The notes beneath the pieces were generated by a model. The model did no database searches. It saw nothing but the letters and a program-made list of their open reading frames with translations, and had not been told where the DNA came from. DNA of 64,000 nucleotides. It comes from Methylobacterium radiotolerans JCM 2831. Its GTDB lineage: Bacteria; Pseudomonadota; Alphaproteobacteria; Rhizobiales; Beijerinckiaceae. The stretch lies in the NCBI RefSeq assembly GCF_000019725.1, contig NC_010505.1, forward strand, positions 744,001-808,000. Reading direction: 5' to 3'. Numbering within the stretch: position 1 is the first letter of the stretch; the number at the start of each line of letters is the position of its first letter. Both the position numbers and the translations under genes were made by a program. Shown one piece after another: positions 57,056 through 64,000 of this stretch.

Positions 57056-58219
57056 ATGCACGCCGATGCCGCCCCCGGGAATCTGCCCGTTCCGATGCGC
57101 CGCCTGGTCTTCGTGGTGACCGAGGACTGGTTCTTCGCCTCCCATTTCCTGCCGATGGCCCGCGCCGCCATCGGCATGGGTCTCTCGGTCGCGGTGGTGA
57201 CGCGGGTCCGCGCGCACCGGGCCGCCATCGAGGCGACCGGGGCGCAGGTCGTCCCCCTGGAGGCCGAGCGAGCGAGCCTCAACCCCATGGCCGCGGGCTA
57301 CGCGGCCGGGCAGCTCGCGGCGATCCTGAAGGCGCTGAAGGCCGACGTCGTCCACTGCATCGCCCTGCGCGGCATCCTGGTCGGCGGCACGGCCGCCGCC
57401 ATGGCGGGCATCCCGGCCCGCGTCTTCGCCCTGACCGGCCTCGGCCTCGTCGGCGCCCGCAGCGACCGGCTCGGGCGGGCGGCGCGCCTCGCCCTGCGCG
57501 CGCTGATCCGGGGACCGCTGGCCTCGTCCCGCACGCGCTTCCTGTTCGAGAACCCCGACGACGCCCTGGCCCTGGGCCTGGACCCGCTCGACCGGTCGGT
57601 GACCGTCGTGGGCGGCGCCGGCGTCGATCCGACGCTCTTCGTCCCGCATACGCTGCCGCCGATGCCGCCGCTGCGAGTGGCACTCGTCGCCCGGATGCTC
57701 TGGTCGAAGGGGATCGACGTCGCCGTCGAGGCGGTCCGCCTCGCCCGGGCTCAGGGCGCGCCGGTGGAGCTGGCGCTGTACGGCGCGCCGGACCCGTCGA
57801 ACCGGCGGGCGATCGACGCCGCCACCCTGCGCGCCTGGAGCCGCGACGGCATCGTCTGGCACGGGCCGACGACCGACGTGGCGGCGGTCTGGGCCGGCCA
57901 CCACGTCGCCTGCCTGCCGTCCCGCGGCGGCGAGGGCCTGCCGCGGACGCTGCTGGAGGCCGCCGCCTGCGGCCGGGCGCTGGTCGCGTCCGACGTCCCG
58001 GGCTGCCGCAGCCTCGTGCGCGACGGTGTCGAGGGCCTGCTGGTCCCCCCCGACGACGCGCCGGCCCTGGCCGCCGCCCTGGCGCGCCTGAGCGGCGATG
58101 CCGGTCTCGTCGCCGGCCTGGGCGCGGCCGCGCGGGCCCGGATCGAGACCGGTGGCTTCACCGAGGACGCGGTGACCGACCGGGTCCGCGCCGTGTGGCG
58201 CGACCTGCTGGAGGCCTGA
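57056..58219 (+). CDS. glycosyltransferase family 4 protein
   Basis: 387 residues from ATG 57056 preceded by GAGGGGGG; an in-frame ATG at 57095 would lose the first 13. GT-B fold with an N-domain (VFVVTEDWFFASHFLPMARA) and C-terminal UDP/GDP-sugar binding domain (ARMLWSKGIDVAVEAVRLA, PSRGGEGLPRTLLEAAACGRALVASDVPG). The EGLPRTLLEA region is the family E-x7-E-like motif. Transfers a sugar to an unknown acceptor; no polysaccharide cluster is nearby. The methyltransferase gene starts 2 nt after its stop. Confidence 0.87.
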   Translation: MHADAAPGNLPVPMRRLVFVVTEDWFFASHFLPMARAAIGMGLSVAVVTRVRAHRAAIEATGAQVVPLEAERASLNPMAAGYAAGQLAAILKALKADVVHCIALRGILVGGTAAAMAGIPARVFALTGLGLVGARSDRLGRAARLALRALIRGPLASSRTRFLFENPDDALALGLDPLDRSVTVVGGAGVDPTLFVPHTLPPMPPLRVALVARMLWSKGIDVAVEAVRLARAQGAPVELALYGAPDPSNRRAIDAATLRAWSRDGIVWHGPTTDVAAVWAGHHVACLPSRGGEGLPRTLLEAAACGRALVASDVPGCRSLVRDGVEGLLVPPDDAPALAAALARLSGDAGLVAGLGAAARARIETGGFTEDAVTDRVRAVWRDLLEA

Positions 58220-58221
58220 CC

Positions 58222-58881
58222 GTGCGCGCACCGGACGATCCCGCCGGCTTCATCCGCAGCAACACCCGCCTGCTGCCCGTCCCCCACGCGCCCGAGATCC
58301 GCCTGCACGTCGCCGATGAGGCGACGGATCTCTGGCAGCGGACCGAGGAGGAATTGCAGGCGATCGGGCTGCCGCCACCGTTCTGGGCATTCGCCTGGGC
58401 GGGCGGCCAGGCGCTCGCCCGCTACGTCCTCGACAACCCGGACGTCGCGGACGGGGCGCGCGTGGTGGATTTTGCCTCGGGGTCCGGCCTGGTGGCGATC
58501 GCGGCGGCCCGCGCCGGGGCGCGCCACGTCGTCGCCAGCGACCTCGACCCCTTCGCCGTCGCGGCGATCGGGCTGAACGCCGCGGCCAACGGCGTCGGCG
58601 ACCGCGTCGCCGCAACCTCCGACGATCTCCTCGCCACGGATCCCCAGGCCGATCTCGTCCTGGCGGCCGACGTGTTCTACGAGCGCGACCTGGCCGAGGC
58701 CGTGACCGCCTGGCTCGTCGGCCTGCAGGCGCGGGGCGTCACCGTGCTGATCGGCGACCCGGGCCGCACCTACCTGCCACGGGACCGCCTCGACTGCCTC
58801 GCGACCTACGCGGTGCCGGTCTCGCGCACGCTGGAGGATTCCGAGATCAAGCGCAGCCATGTCTGGCGGCTCCGGGGATGA
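58222..58881 (+). CDS. class I SAM methyltransferase, probable ETF-beta lysine methyltransferase (METTL20-like)
   Basis: 219 residues from a GTG at 58222, two nt after the glycosyltransferase stop. SAM motif I is VVDFASGSGLVAIAA (~81-95), motif II VVASDLDPFAV, and the post-II motif AADVFYE (Asp150) fits the D-x-x-Y motif of the family-16 lysine methyltransferases. Alphaproteobacterial members methylate lysines of the electron-transfer flavoprotein beta subunit. The ETF genes are not in the window, so the target is inferred by family. Confidence 0.72.
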   Translation: MRAPDDPAGFIRSNTRLLPVPHAPEIRLHVADEATDLWQRTEEELQAIGLPPPFWAFAWAGGQALARYVLDNPDVADGARVVDFASGSGLVAIAAARAGARHVVASDLDPFAVAAIGLNAAANGVGDRVAATSDDLLATDPQADLVLAADVFYERDLAEAVTAWLVGLQARGVTVLIGDPGRTYLPRDRLDCLATYAVPVSRTLEDSEIKRSHVWRLRG

Positions 58882-59047
58882 CGGTTCCGTCGAGACCGTC
58901 CCGCCGGACCGCCACCCGCGCGGCCGCGCCGAGGCTTTATCCGGCGCGGGAATGCGTTACCGTCGAATCGACTCGTGTCGCGTGCCGCGCATGCGCCAGA
59001 GTGTTGGAAGGCCCGGATCGGGGCGTGCTGCGGCGGAAGGTTTCGTG

Positions 59048-59632
59048 GTGAGTGTCGAGTCGAGTGTGAAGCCCAGCCGTGCCCGCGTCGTCGCCTTCTC
59101 GGGTAGCGCCAAGCGGCCCTCGCGCACCCGCATCCTGGTCGAGGCCCTCGGCGCCGAGCTCGGGCGCCTGCGCGGGATCGACCTCGCCGTCTACGACCTG
59201 ATCGATGCCGGTCCGGGCCTCGGCGCGACGCAGCGGGACGACCTGTCGGCGCCGGCCGCGCGCCTCATCGAGGCGATCGAGGCGGCGGACGCCCTGATCG
59301 TCGGGACGCCCGTCTACCAGGGCGGCTATGCCGGGCTGTTCAAGCACGTCTTCGACTTCGTCGACCCGGCCCAGATGATCGGCATGCCGGTGGCGCTGAC
59401 CGCGACGGGCGGGGGCCTGCGCCACGCCCTGGTGGTCGAGCACGGGCTCCGGCCGCTGTTCGGCTTCTTCGCGGCCCATGTCGCGCCGACCTCGGTCTAT
59501 GCCGGCTCCGACGACCTCGTGGACGGACGCATCGTCGACGAGACCGTGTCGGTCCGGCTGCGCGCCGCGGCCGCGGAACTATCCGCCCTGCTCGACGTGT
59601 CGCGGACGGCCGCCTCCGGCACGTCAGCCTGA
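59048..59632 (+). CDS. NADPH-dependent FMN reductase family protein
   Basis: 194 residues from a GTG at 59048, with GGAAGG 7 nt upstream; in-frame ATGs at 58859 and 58991 lack such sites. Flavodoxin-like fold: VVAFSGSAKRPSRTRILVEAL (FMN-phosphate loop), ALIVGTPVYQGGYAGLFKHVFDFV, then LTATGGGLRHALVVEHGLRPLF. Closest in pattern to SsuE/MsuE-type flavin reductases that supply reduced FMN to monooxygenases; no monooxygenase gene is adjacent. Confidence 0.8.
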   Translation: MSVESSVKPSRARVVAFSGSAKRPSRTRILVEALGAELGRLRGIDLAVYDLIDAGPGLGATQRDDLSAPAARLIEAIEAADALIVGTPVYQGGYAGLFKHVFDFVDPAQMIGMPVALTATGGGLRHALVVEHGLRPLFGFFAAHVAPTSVYAGSDDLVDGRIVDETVSVRLRAAAAELSALLDVSRTAASGTSA

Positions 59633-59699
59633 CGGGAGACTCCCCCGACCTGAGGCGGGCCCTAGATCGATGCGGGACCACGCTCATCCGCGAGGGATC

Positions 59700-60314
59700 A
59701 TGTCAGGCTCTCCGCTCACGGCCGGCAAGGCGCCGACCGCGCTGCCCGCCACCTACGTCACGGCGTCCGGACTGCCGCGCTACCACCCGGTGTCGCAGGC
59801 GCTGCACTGGCTGAACGCCGCCCTGGTCCTGGCGGTGCTGCCGCTCGCCTGGGTCGCGATCAGCCTGCCGCCGACCCCCGCCAAGGGCAGCATGTTCGTG
59901 CTGCACAAGTCGGTCGGCCTGACGATCCTGGCGATCGTGGTCCTGCGGATCGTCTGGCGGATGGTCCGGCCCGCGCCGCCGGACCCGCAGGCGCCCCGGC
60001 TCCTGACGCTGATCGGGCGCGTCAACCACTACCTGCTGTACGCGATCTTCCTGATCATGCCGATCAGCGGCTACCTGCTGAGCGCGCTGTCGGGACGCGA
60101 CACGCCGTATTTCTGGCTGTTCACGATTCCGGGACTGCCGAAGGACGACGCGACCCAGAAGGTCTTCCAGTCGATCCACGTCTTCGGCCAGTGGCTCGTC
60201 TACGCCCTGGTCCTGCTGCATATCGCCGGCACGGCGTGGCACCTGGTCATCCGGCGCGACGGGCTGCTGGAGCGGATGCTCCCGGTCCAGGACGGGCGCG
60301 GCTCGTCTCGCTGA
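59700..60314 (+). CDS. cytochrome b561 family protein
   Basis: 204 residues from ATG 59700 (an earlier in-frame ATG at 59670 exists). Four membrane helices (~39-56, 66-87, 109-130, 158-181). Candidate haem-ligand His residues: His36, His69, His160 and His174, in pairs fit for a b-type diheme. Opens RYHPVSQALHWLNA, the usual prokaryotic cytochrome b561 start. It moves electrons across the inner membrane, with quinone or superoxide as possible partners. Confidence 0.87.
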   Translation: MSGSPLTAGKAPTALPATYVTASGLPRYHPVSQALHWLNAALVLAVLPLAWVAISLPPTPAKGSMFVLHKSVGLTILAIVVLRIVWRMVRPAPPDPQAPRLLTLIGRVNHYLLYAIFLIMPISGYLLSALSGRDTPYFWLFTIPGLPKDDATQKVFQSIHVFGQWLVYALVLLHIAGTAWHLVIRRDGLLERMLPVQDGRGSSR

Positions 60315-60342
60315 CCCGACCGACATCGGGCCGCGCGGGCGG

Positions 60343-61233
60343 TCAATCGACGCGGCGCAGGACGAAGGTGGTGCCGACCTCGGGATCGCGCCGCCAGCGA
60401 CCGTCGCCGCTCGGCACGAGGTCGATGCTGTGGCCGCGCTTGGCGGTCAGCGTCATCCGGCCGTTCGTGTAGCGCCAGCGCACCGGGTCGAACACCTCCA
60501 GGCCACTGTCGTGGCAGCCGGGAACGATGTGGACGCCGCCGCCGCTCCCATCGAGGTTGATCCGGCAGGTGTCGCGCTGCTGGAAGCGGTCGAGGGCGTA
60601 GAGGCCCGGCGCCGGCCCCGCCGAGGCGGTCGCCGCCGGCTGCAGCTCGGCCGGGACCCGGGCCGCCGTTCGGAGCGGGGAGGGGGCCGGGTTTGCCGGA
60701 TCCGCCGGCGCGATCTCGGGCGCGGCCGCCGCGTCGGCCGGCCGCATCGCGACGATGTCGAGGGGAACGAGACTGTAGCGCTCGCCGCCCTCGGCCTGGG
60801 CGACGAGGCTGCGCTGGTCCGGCCGCCTGGCGAATTCGAGGACGGGGCGGACGTTGCGGTCGACGAGGCGGAGGGCGCCGTCGACGAAGAGCCAGCCGGC
60901 GACCCCGTTCAGGACCGGCAGGGCCCGCCGGCAACCGGCCGGGAAGCGCAGCCGCTGCCCCGCCTCGCCGCTGTCGAGCACCAGGGTCATGACGCAGCGG
61001 CGGTTGGTGCCGTCGCGGGACAGGTCCCAGGTGCCCGGCACCTGTCCGAGCTTCTCGGGCAGGCTCGGCGGCGCGGTCGGAGCCGGAGGCGCCGCGAGCG
61101 TCTCCGCGGCCGGGGGCGGGGGCGCGGCCAGGTCGGTCGCGTCGGGCACGTCCTGGGCGGCGGCCGGCCGGACGATCGCGGCGGTCGCGATCAGTGCCGA
61201 CGCGGTCAGCAGGGCGGCCTGAGCCTGTCTCAC
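60343..61233 (-). CDS. secreted AprI/Inh-type inhibitor protein with two tandem domains
   Basis: 296 residues from a GTG at 61233 that overlaps the TGA of the upstream dehydrogenase gene (GTGA), suggesting translational coupling. Signal peptide (~1-26). A Pro/Ala-rich linker leads to two copies of a lipocalin-like Inh domain: ~60-165 (PGTWDLSRDGTNRRCVMTL, PAGCRRALP) and ~205-296 (APGLYALDRFQQRDTC, IVPGCHDSG, MTLTAKRGHSIDLVP). Each copy has a Cys pair. Inh/Omp19-like proteins inhibit secreted metalloproteases or sit at the envelope. No target protease is nearby. Confidence 0.78.
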   Translation of the reverse strand: MRQAQAALLTASALIATAAIVRPAAAQDVPDATDLAAPPPPAAETLAAPPAPTAPPSLPEKLGQVPGTWDLSRDGTNRRCVMTLVLDSGEAGQRLRFPAGCRRALPVLNGVAGWLFVDGALRLVDRNVRPVLEFARRPDQRSLVAQAEGGERYSLVPLDIVAMRPADAAAAPEIAPADPANPAPSPLRTAARVPAELQPAATASAGPAPGLYALDRFQQRDTCRINLDGSGGGVHIVPGCHDSGLEVFDPVRWRYTNGRMTLTAKRGHSIDLVPSGDGRWRRDPEVGTTFVLRRVD

Positions 61234-62195
61234 GCGGTGGGTCTCCAGGGGGTCTCGGCCACGGGCGTCAGCGGACCCCGCCCCTCGAACCACGAGACGA
61301 CGTTGTCGACGACGAGCTGGGCCATCGCCGCGCGGGTGTGCTCGGAGGCCGACCCGACATGCGGCAGCAGCACCGTGTTGTCGAGGGCGGCGAGATCCGC
61401 GGGCACGTGCGGCTCGTTCTCGAACACGTCGAGGCCGGCGCCGAGGATCGTACCGGCCCGCAGCGCCGCGGTCAGCGCCGCCTCGTCGACGAGGGTGCCG
61501 CGGGCGACGTTGATCAGGATGCCCTCGGGACCGAGCGCCTCCAGCACGGCCGCGTTCACGAGGTTGCGCGTGTCGGCGCCGCCGGGCGCCACCACGATCA
61601 GGATGTGGACCGCGCGGGCGAGGCCGAGCAGCGTGTCGTGATACGTGTAGGGCACGTCCGCCTGCCGGCTGCGGCCGTGATAGTCGATCTCGACGCCGAA
61701 GCTCTCCAGCCGGCGGGCGATCGCCCGCCCGATCCGGCCGAGCCCGAGGATGCCGACCCGCCGCCCGCGCAGGGACGCCGTGAGCGGGAAGGGCGCCTTG
61801 GGCCAGTGGCCGTCGCGCAGGTAGCGGTCGGCCTGCGGGATCCGCCGCAGGGTGGCGAGGACGAGGCCGAGGGCGAGGTCGGCGACCTCGTCGGTGAGCA
61901 CGTCCGGCGTGTTGGTGACGACGATGCCGCGCTGCCGCGCTCCGGCGGCGTCGACGGCATCGTAGCCCACGCCGAAATTCGCGATCAGCTCGAGGTTCGG
62001 CAGCCGGTCCATCAGCGCCCCGTCCACCGCGCCGCCGACGCAGAGCGCGCGGATCCGCGGGCCGATCTCGGCGAGCAGAGCCTCCGGGTCCGCGGCCTCC
62101 GCCAGCCGGTGGACCCCGTACCGTCCGTCGAAGGCTTTCTCCACGAGCGGGTGCATCTTCCGGAGCAACAGGATCTCTGCCGGGGCCTCAGCCAT
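61230..62195 (-). CDS. D-2-hydroxyacid dehydrogenase (glyoxylate/hydroxypyruvate reductase type)
   Basis: 321 residues. NAD(P)-binding motif ILGLGRIGRAIARRLESFG, catalytic Arg in INVARGTLVDE, Glu in DVFENEP, and His in LLPHVGSAS. Two-domain D-isomer-specific 2-hydroxyacid dehydrogenase. Reducing hydroxypyruvate or glyoxylate would suit the serine cycle of a methylotroph, but specificity cannot be read. It shares a GTGA overlap with the downstream Inh-type gene, an odd pairing of an enzyme and a secreted protein. Confidence 0.9.
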   Translation of the reverse strand: MAEAPAEILLLRKMHPLVEKAFDGRYGVHRLAEAADPEALLAEIGPRIRALCVGGAVDGALMDRLPNLELIANFGVGYDAVDAAGARQRGIVVTNTPDVLTDEVADLALGLVLATLRRIPQADRYLRDGHWPKAPFPLTASLRGRRVGILGLGRIGRAIARRLESFGVEIDYHGRSRQADVPYTYHDTLLGLARAVHILIVVAPGGADTRNLVNAAVLEALGPEGILINVARGTLVDEAALTAALRAGTILGAGLDVFENEPHVPADLAALDNTVLLPHVGSASEHTRAAMAQLVVDNVVSWFEGRGPLTPVAETPWRPTA

Positions 62196-62438
62196 CGTTC
62201 ACTCCCACGTTCGGCCGTTCGTCGGTGCCGGCCGCCTCCCCCGTCCCGGCATAGAGCCTGTGCGGGGTGGCGCGCCAGCGCGTCGGAGCCGCCGCGGTGA
62301 CAACCGCGCGGATCAGCCGGGCGGCCAATCGACCGGCACAGGGCTCGCCTCTTTCGAAAACCGCGCGCGATGCCTACTAAGGACCACGCATCATCGCGAG
62401 AGTTCTGCACCGACCCCATTCGCCGAAGACGAAGACCG

Positions 62439-63851
62439 ATGACCAGCCCGCGCACCCTCTACGACAAGATTTGGGACGACCACGTCGTCGATGTCCAGCC
62501 GGACGGCTCCAGCCTCCTCTACATCGACCGGCACCTCGTTCACGAAGTGACGAGCCCGCAGGCGTTCGAGGGTCTCCGCGTGGCGGGCCGCAAGGTGCGC
62601 CATCCGGAGAAGACGCTGGCCGTCGTGGACCACAACGTCCAGACCTCCGACCGGTCGCAGGGCATCGACGATCCCGAGAGCCGCACGCAGCTTGAGGCGC
62701 TCGCCGAGAACGTGCGCGACTTCGGCATCGAGTTCTACGACGCCCTCGACCGCCGCCAGGGCATCGTCCACATCATCGGCCCCGAGCAGGGCTTCACGCT
62801 GCCCGGCCAGACGATCGTGTGCGGCGATTCGCACACCTCGACGCACGGCGCCTTCGGGGCGCTGGCCCACGGCATCGGCACCTCGGAGGTCGAGCACGTG
62901 CTCGCCACCCAGACGCTGGTGCAGCGCAAGGCCAGGAACATGCGCGTCTCCGTCGACGGCACGCTGCCGCCCGGCGTGACCGCGAAGGACATCATCCTGG
63001 CGATCATCGGCGAGATCGGGACCGCCGGCGGCACCGGCCACGTCATCGAGTACGCCGGCGAGGCGATCCGCGCCCTCTCGATGGAGGGCCGGATGACGAT
63101 CTGCAACATGTCGATCGAGGGAGGGGCCCGCGCCGGCATGGTCGCCCCCGACGCGACGACCTTCGCCTACGTGAAGGACCGCCCCAAGGCGCCGAAGGGC
63201 GCGGCCTTCGACGCGGCCCGCCGCTACTGGGAGAGCCTCGTCACCGACGCGGGCGCGCATTTCGACCGCGAGGTGCGCCTCGACGCGGCCAACCTGCCGC
63301 CGATCGTCAGCTGGGGCACGAGCCCCGAGGACGTGATCTCGGTGCAGGGCCGCATCCCGGACCCGTCCGAGATCGCCGACGAGAACAAGCGGCAGTCGAA
63401 GGAGAAGGCGCTGGCCTACATGGGCCTGACGCCGGGGACCCGGATCACCGACATCACCCTGGACCGGATCTTCATCGGCTCCTGCACCAACGGCCGCATC
63501 GAGGATCTGCGCGAGGTCGCGCGGGTCGTCGGCGACCGGAAGGTGCACGAGGGTGTTTCGGCGATGATCGTGCCGGGCTCCGGCCTCGTGAAGGCGCAGG
63601 CGGAGGCCGAAGGTCTCGACAAGATCCTGAAGGCGGCGGGTTTCGACTGGCGCGAGCCGGGCTGCTCGATGTGCCTCGGCATGAACCCGGACAAGCTGCG
63701 TCCGGGCGAGCGCTGCGCCTCGACGTCGAACCGCAACTTCGAGGGCCGGCAGGGTCCGCGCGGGCGCACACACCTCGTGTCTCCCGCCATGGCGGCGGCC
63801 GCGGCGGTGGCCGGACGCTTCGTCGACATCCGGGAGTGGCCGCAGGGCTGA
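62439..63851 (+). CDS. leuC: 3-isopropylmalate dehydratase large subunit
   Basis: 470 residues from ATG 62439. Aconitase-family [4Fe-4S] ligands Cys349 ([11 protein letters not shown]), Cys409 and Cys412 ([10 protein letters not shown]). [11 protein letters not shown] and [21 protein letters not shown] are substrate-site motifs. Isomerises 2-isopropylmalate to 3-isopropylmalate with LeuD, which is not in the window. The 243-bp gap upstream shows no obvious leucine attenuator, and no leader peptide rich in Leu codons. Confidence 0.96.
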   Translation: MTSPRTLYDKIWDDHVVDVQPDGSSLLYIDRHLVHEVTSPQAFEGLRVAGRKVRHPEKTLAVVDHNVQTSDRSQGIDDPESRTQLEALAENVRDFGIEFYDALDRRQGIVHIIGPEQGFTLPGQTIVCGDSHTSTHGAFGALAHGIGTSEVEHVLATQTLVQRKARNMRVSVDGTLPPGVTAKDIILAIIGEIGTAGGTGHVIEYAGEAIRALSMEGRMTICNMSIEGGARAGMVAPDATTFAYVKDRPKAPKGAAFDAARRYWESLVTDAGAHFDREVRLDAANLPPIVSWGTSPEDVISVQGRIPDPSEIADENKRQSKEKALAYMGLTPGTRITDITLDRIFIGSCTNGRIEDLREVARVVGDRKVHEGVSAMIVPGSGLVKAQAEAEGLDKILKAAGFDWREPGCSMCLGMNPDKLRPGERCASTSNRNFEGRQGPRGRTHLVSPAMAAAAAVAGRFVDIREWPQG

Positions 63852-63866
63852 AATCCCGATTGACGC

Positions 63867-63897
63867 CGGCGGCTCCGTTGCCTAAACGGAGCCGTCG
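63867..63897 (+). terminator. hairpin between leuC and tRNA-Leu
   Basis: A 13-bp stem with one G-T wobble (63867-63879 with 63885-63897) and a 5-nt loop, 15 bp after the leuC stop. There is no T run; probably a Rho-independent-like terminator or a pause that isolates leuC from the tRNA. Confidence 0.55.
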
Positions 63898-63918
63898 CCG
63901 GCCGATGGCCGACGGCGA

Positions 63919-64000
63919 GCCCAGGTGGCGGAATTGGTAGACGCGCTGGTTTCAGGTACCAGTCTCGCGAGAGGTGAAGGTTCGAGTCCTTTCCTGGGCA
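63919..64000 (+). tRNA. tRNA-Leu (anticodon CAG)
   Basis: An 82-nt body. Acceptor arms GCCCAGG (63919-63925) and CCTGGGC (63993-63999) pair, with discriminator A at 64000. Anticodon stem CTGGT/ACCAG encloses the loop TTCAGGT, anticodon CAG at 63953-63955. A long variable arm (CTCGCGAGAGG) gives the class II shape of tRNA-Leu. T loop is TTCGAGT. It reads CUG, the commonest Leu codon in such GC-rich genomes. The 3-prime CCA would be beyond the window end. Confidence 0.93.

Overview
This 64-kb window is high-GC (roughly 70 %) chromosomal DNA from an alphaproteobacterium, most likely of the Methylobacteriaceae/Rhizobiales. The evidence is the family make-up: a separate Fo ATP-synthase operon with a b-prime subunit, a CcrM GANTC methyltransferase, a DivL-type pseudo-kinase with Tyr in place of the H-box His, a YhaN/YhaO pair, and a polyhydroxyalkanoate-system protein. 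No methylotrophy gene lies in the window, so the genus is inference. Nothing looks like a prophage, plasmid, IS element or CRISPR array; it is a core chromosome region with densely packed genes.

Layout. 1-6.7 kb: end of an ABC-2 exporter operon, an alpha/beta hydrolase, an FkbM methyltransferase, sfsA, a CinA-like protein, a formate/nitrite-type channel and a type II NADH dehydrogenase. 6.8-9.7 kb: the Fo ATP synthase operon (minus strand: atpI-atpB-atpE-b-prime-b) with a clear sigma70-like promoter and an intrinsic terminator. 9.8-14 kb: DsbA-like protein, DUF721, mutY and ccrM. 14.4-18.9 kb: an RlpA-like protein, a PHA-system protein, an ABC-F ATPase and an M32 carboxypeptidase. 18.9-26.5 kb: YhaN/YhaO, an EEP-family hydrolase and cardiolipin synthase. 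26.6-31 kb: an enoyl-CoA hydratase, a truncated acyl-CoA-synthetase-like fragment, ung and hemH. 31-38.7 kb: a parvulin, secA, bioD, kup and a CsbD-like stress protein. 38.8-44.5 kb: ahcY, divL and an MFS exporter.

44.6-52.4 kb carries the envelope system tolQ-tolR-tolA-tolB, an HpaI-type aldolase, ybgC, a DUF4142 protein and ruvB. 52.7-55.7 kb holds small secreted proteins and two regulators (GGDEF and LuxR type), both with non-canonical receiver domains. 55.7-64 kb has topoisomerase IB, a glycosyltransferase, a predicted ETF-beta lysine methyltransferase, an FMN reductase, cytochrome b561, an Inh-type inhibitor coupled to a 2-hydroxyacid dehydrogenase, leuC and tRNA-Leu(CAG).

The most interesting signals are regulatory. 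The DivL-type protein and CcrM belong to the CtrA cell-cycle circuit, and both have an upstream TTAA-N7-TTA-like CtrA box. A GGAAC-N16-CGTT element that fits the EcfG general-stress promoter precedes the CsbD-like gene. A near-perfect palindrome precedes ahcY. I did not find a clearly new multi-gene system; the less usual items are the stand-alone acyl-CoA-synthetase fragment, the paired degenerate receivers, and the tandem Inh protein overlapping a dehydrogenase gene.
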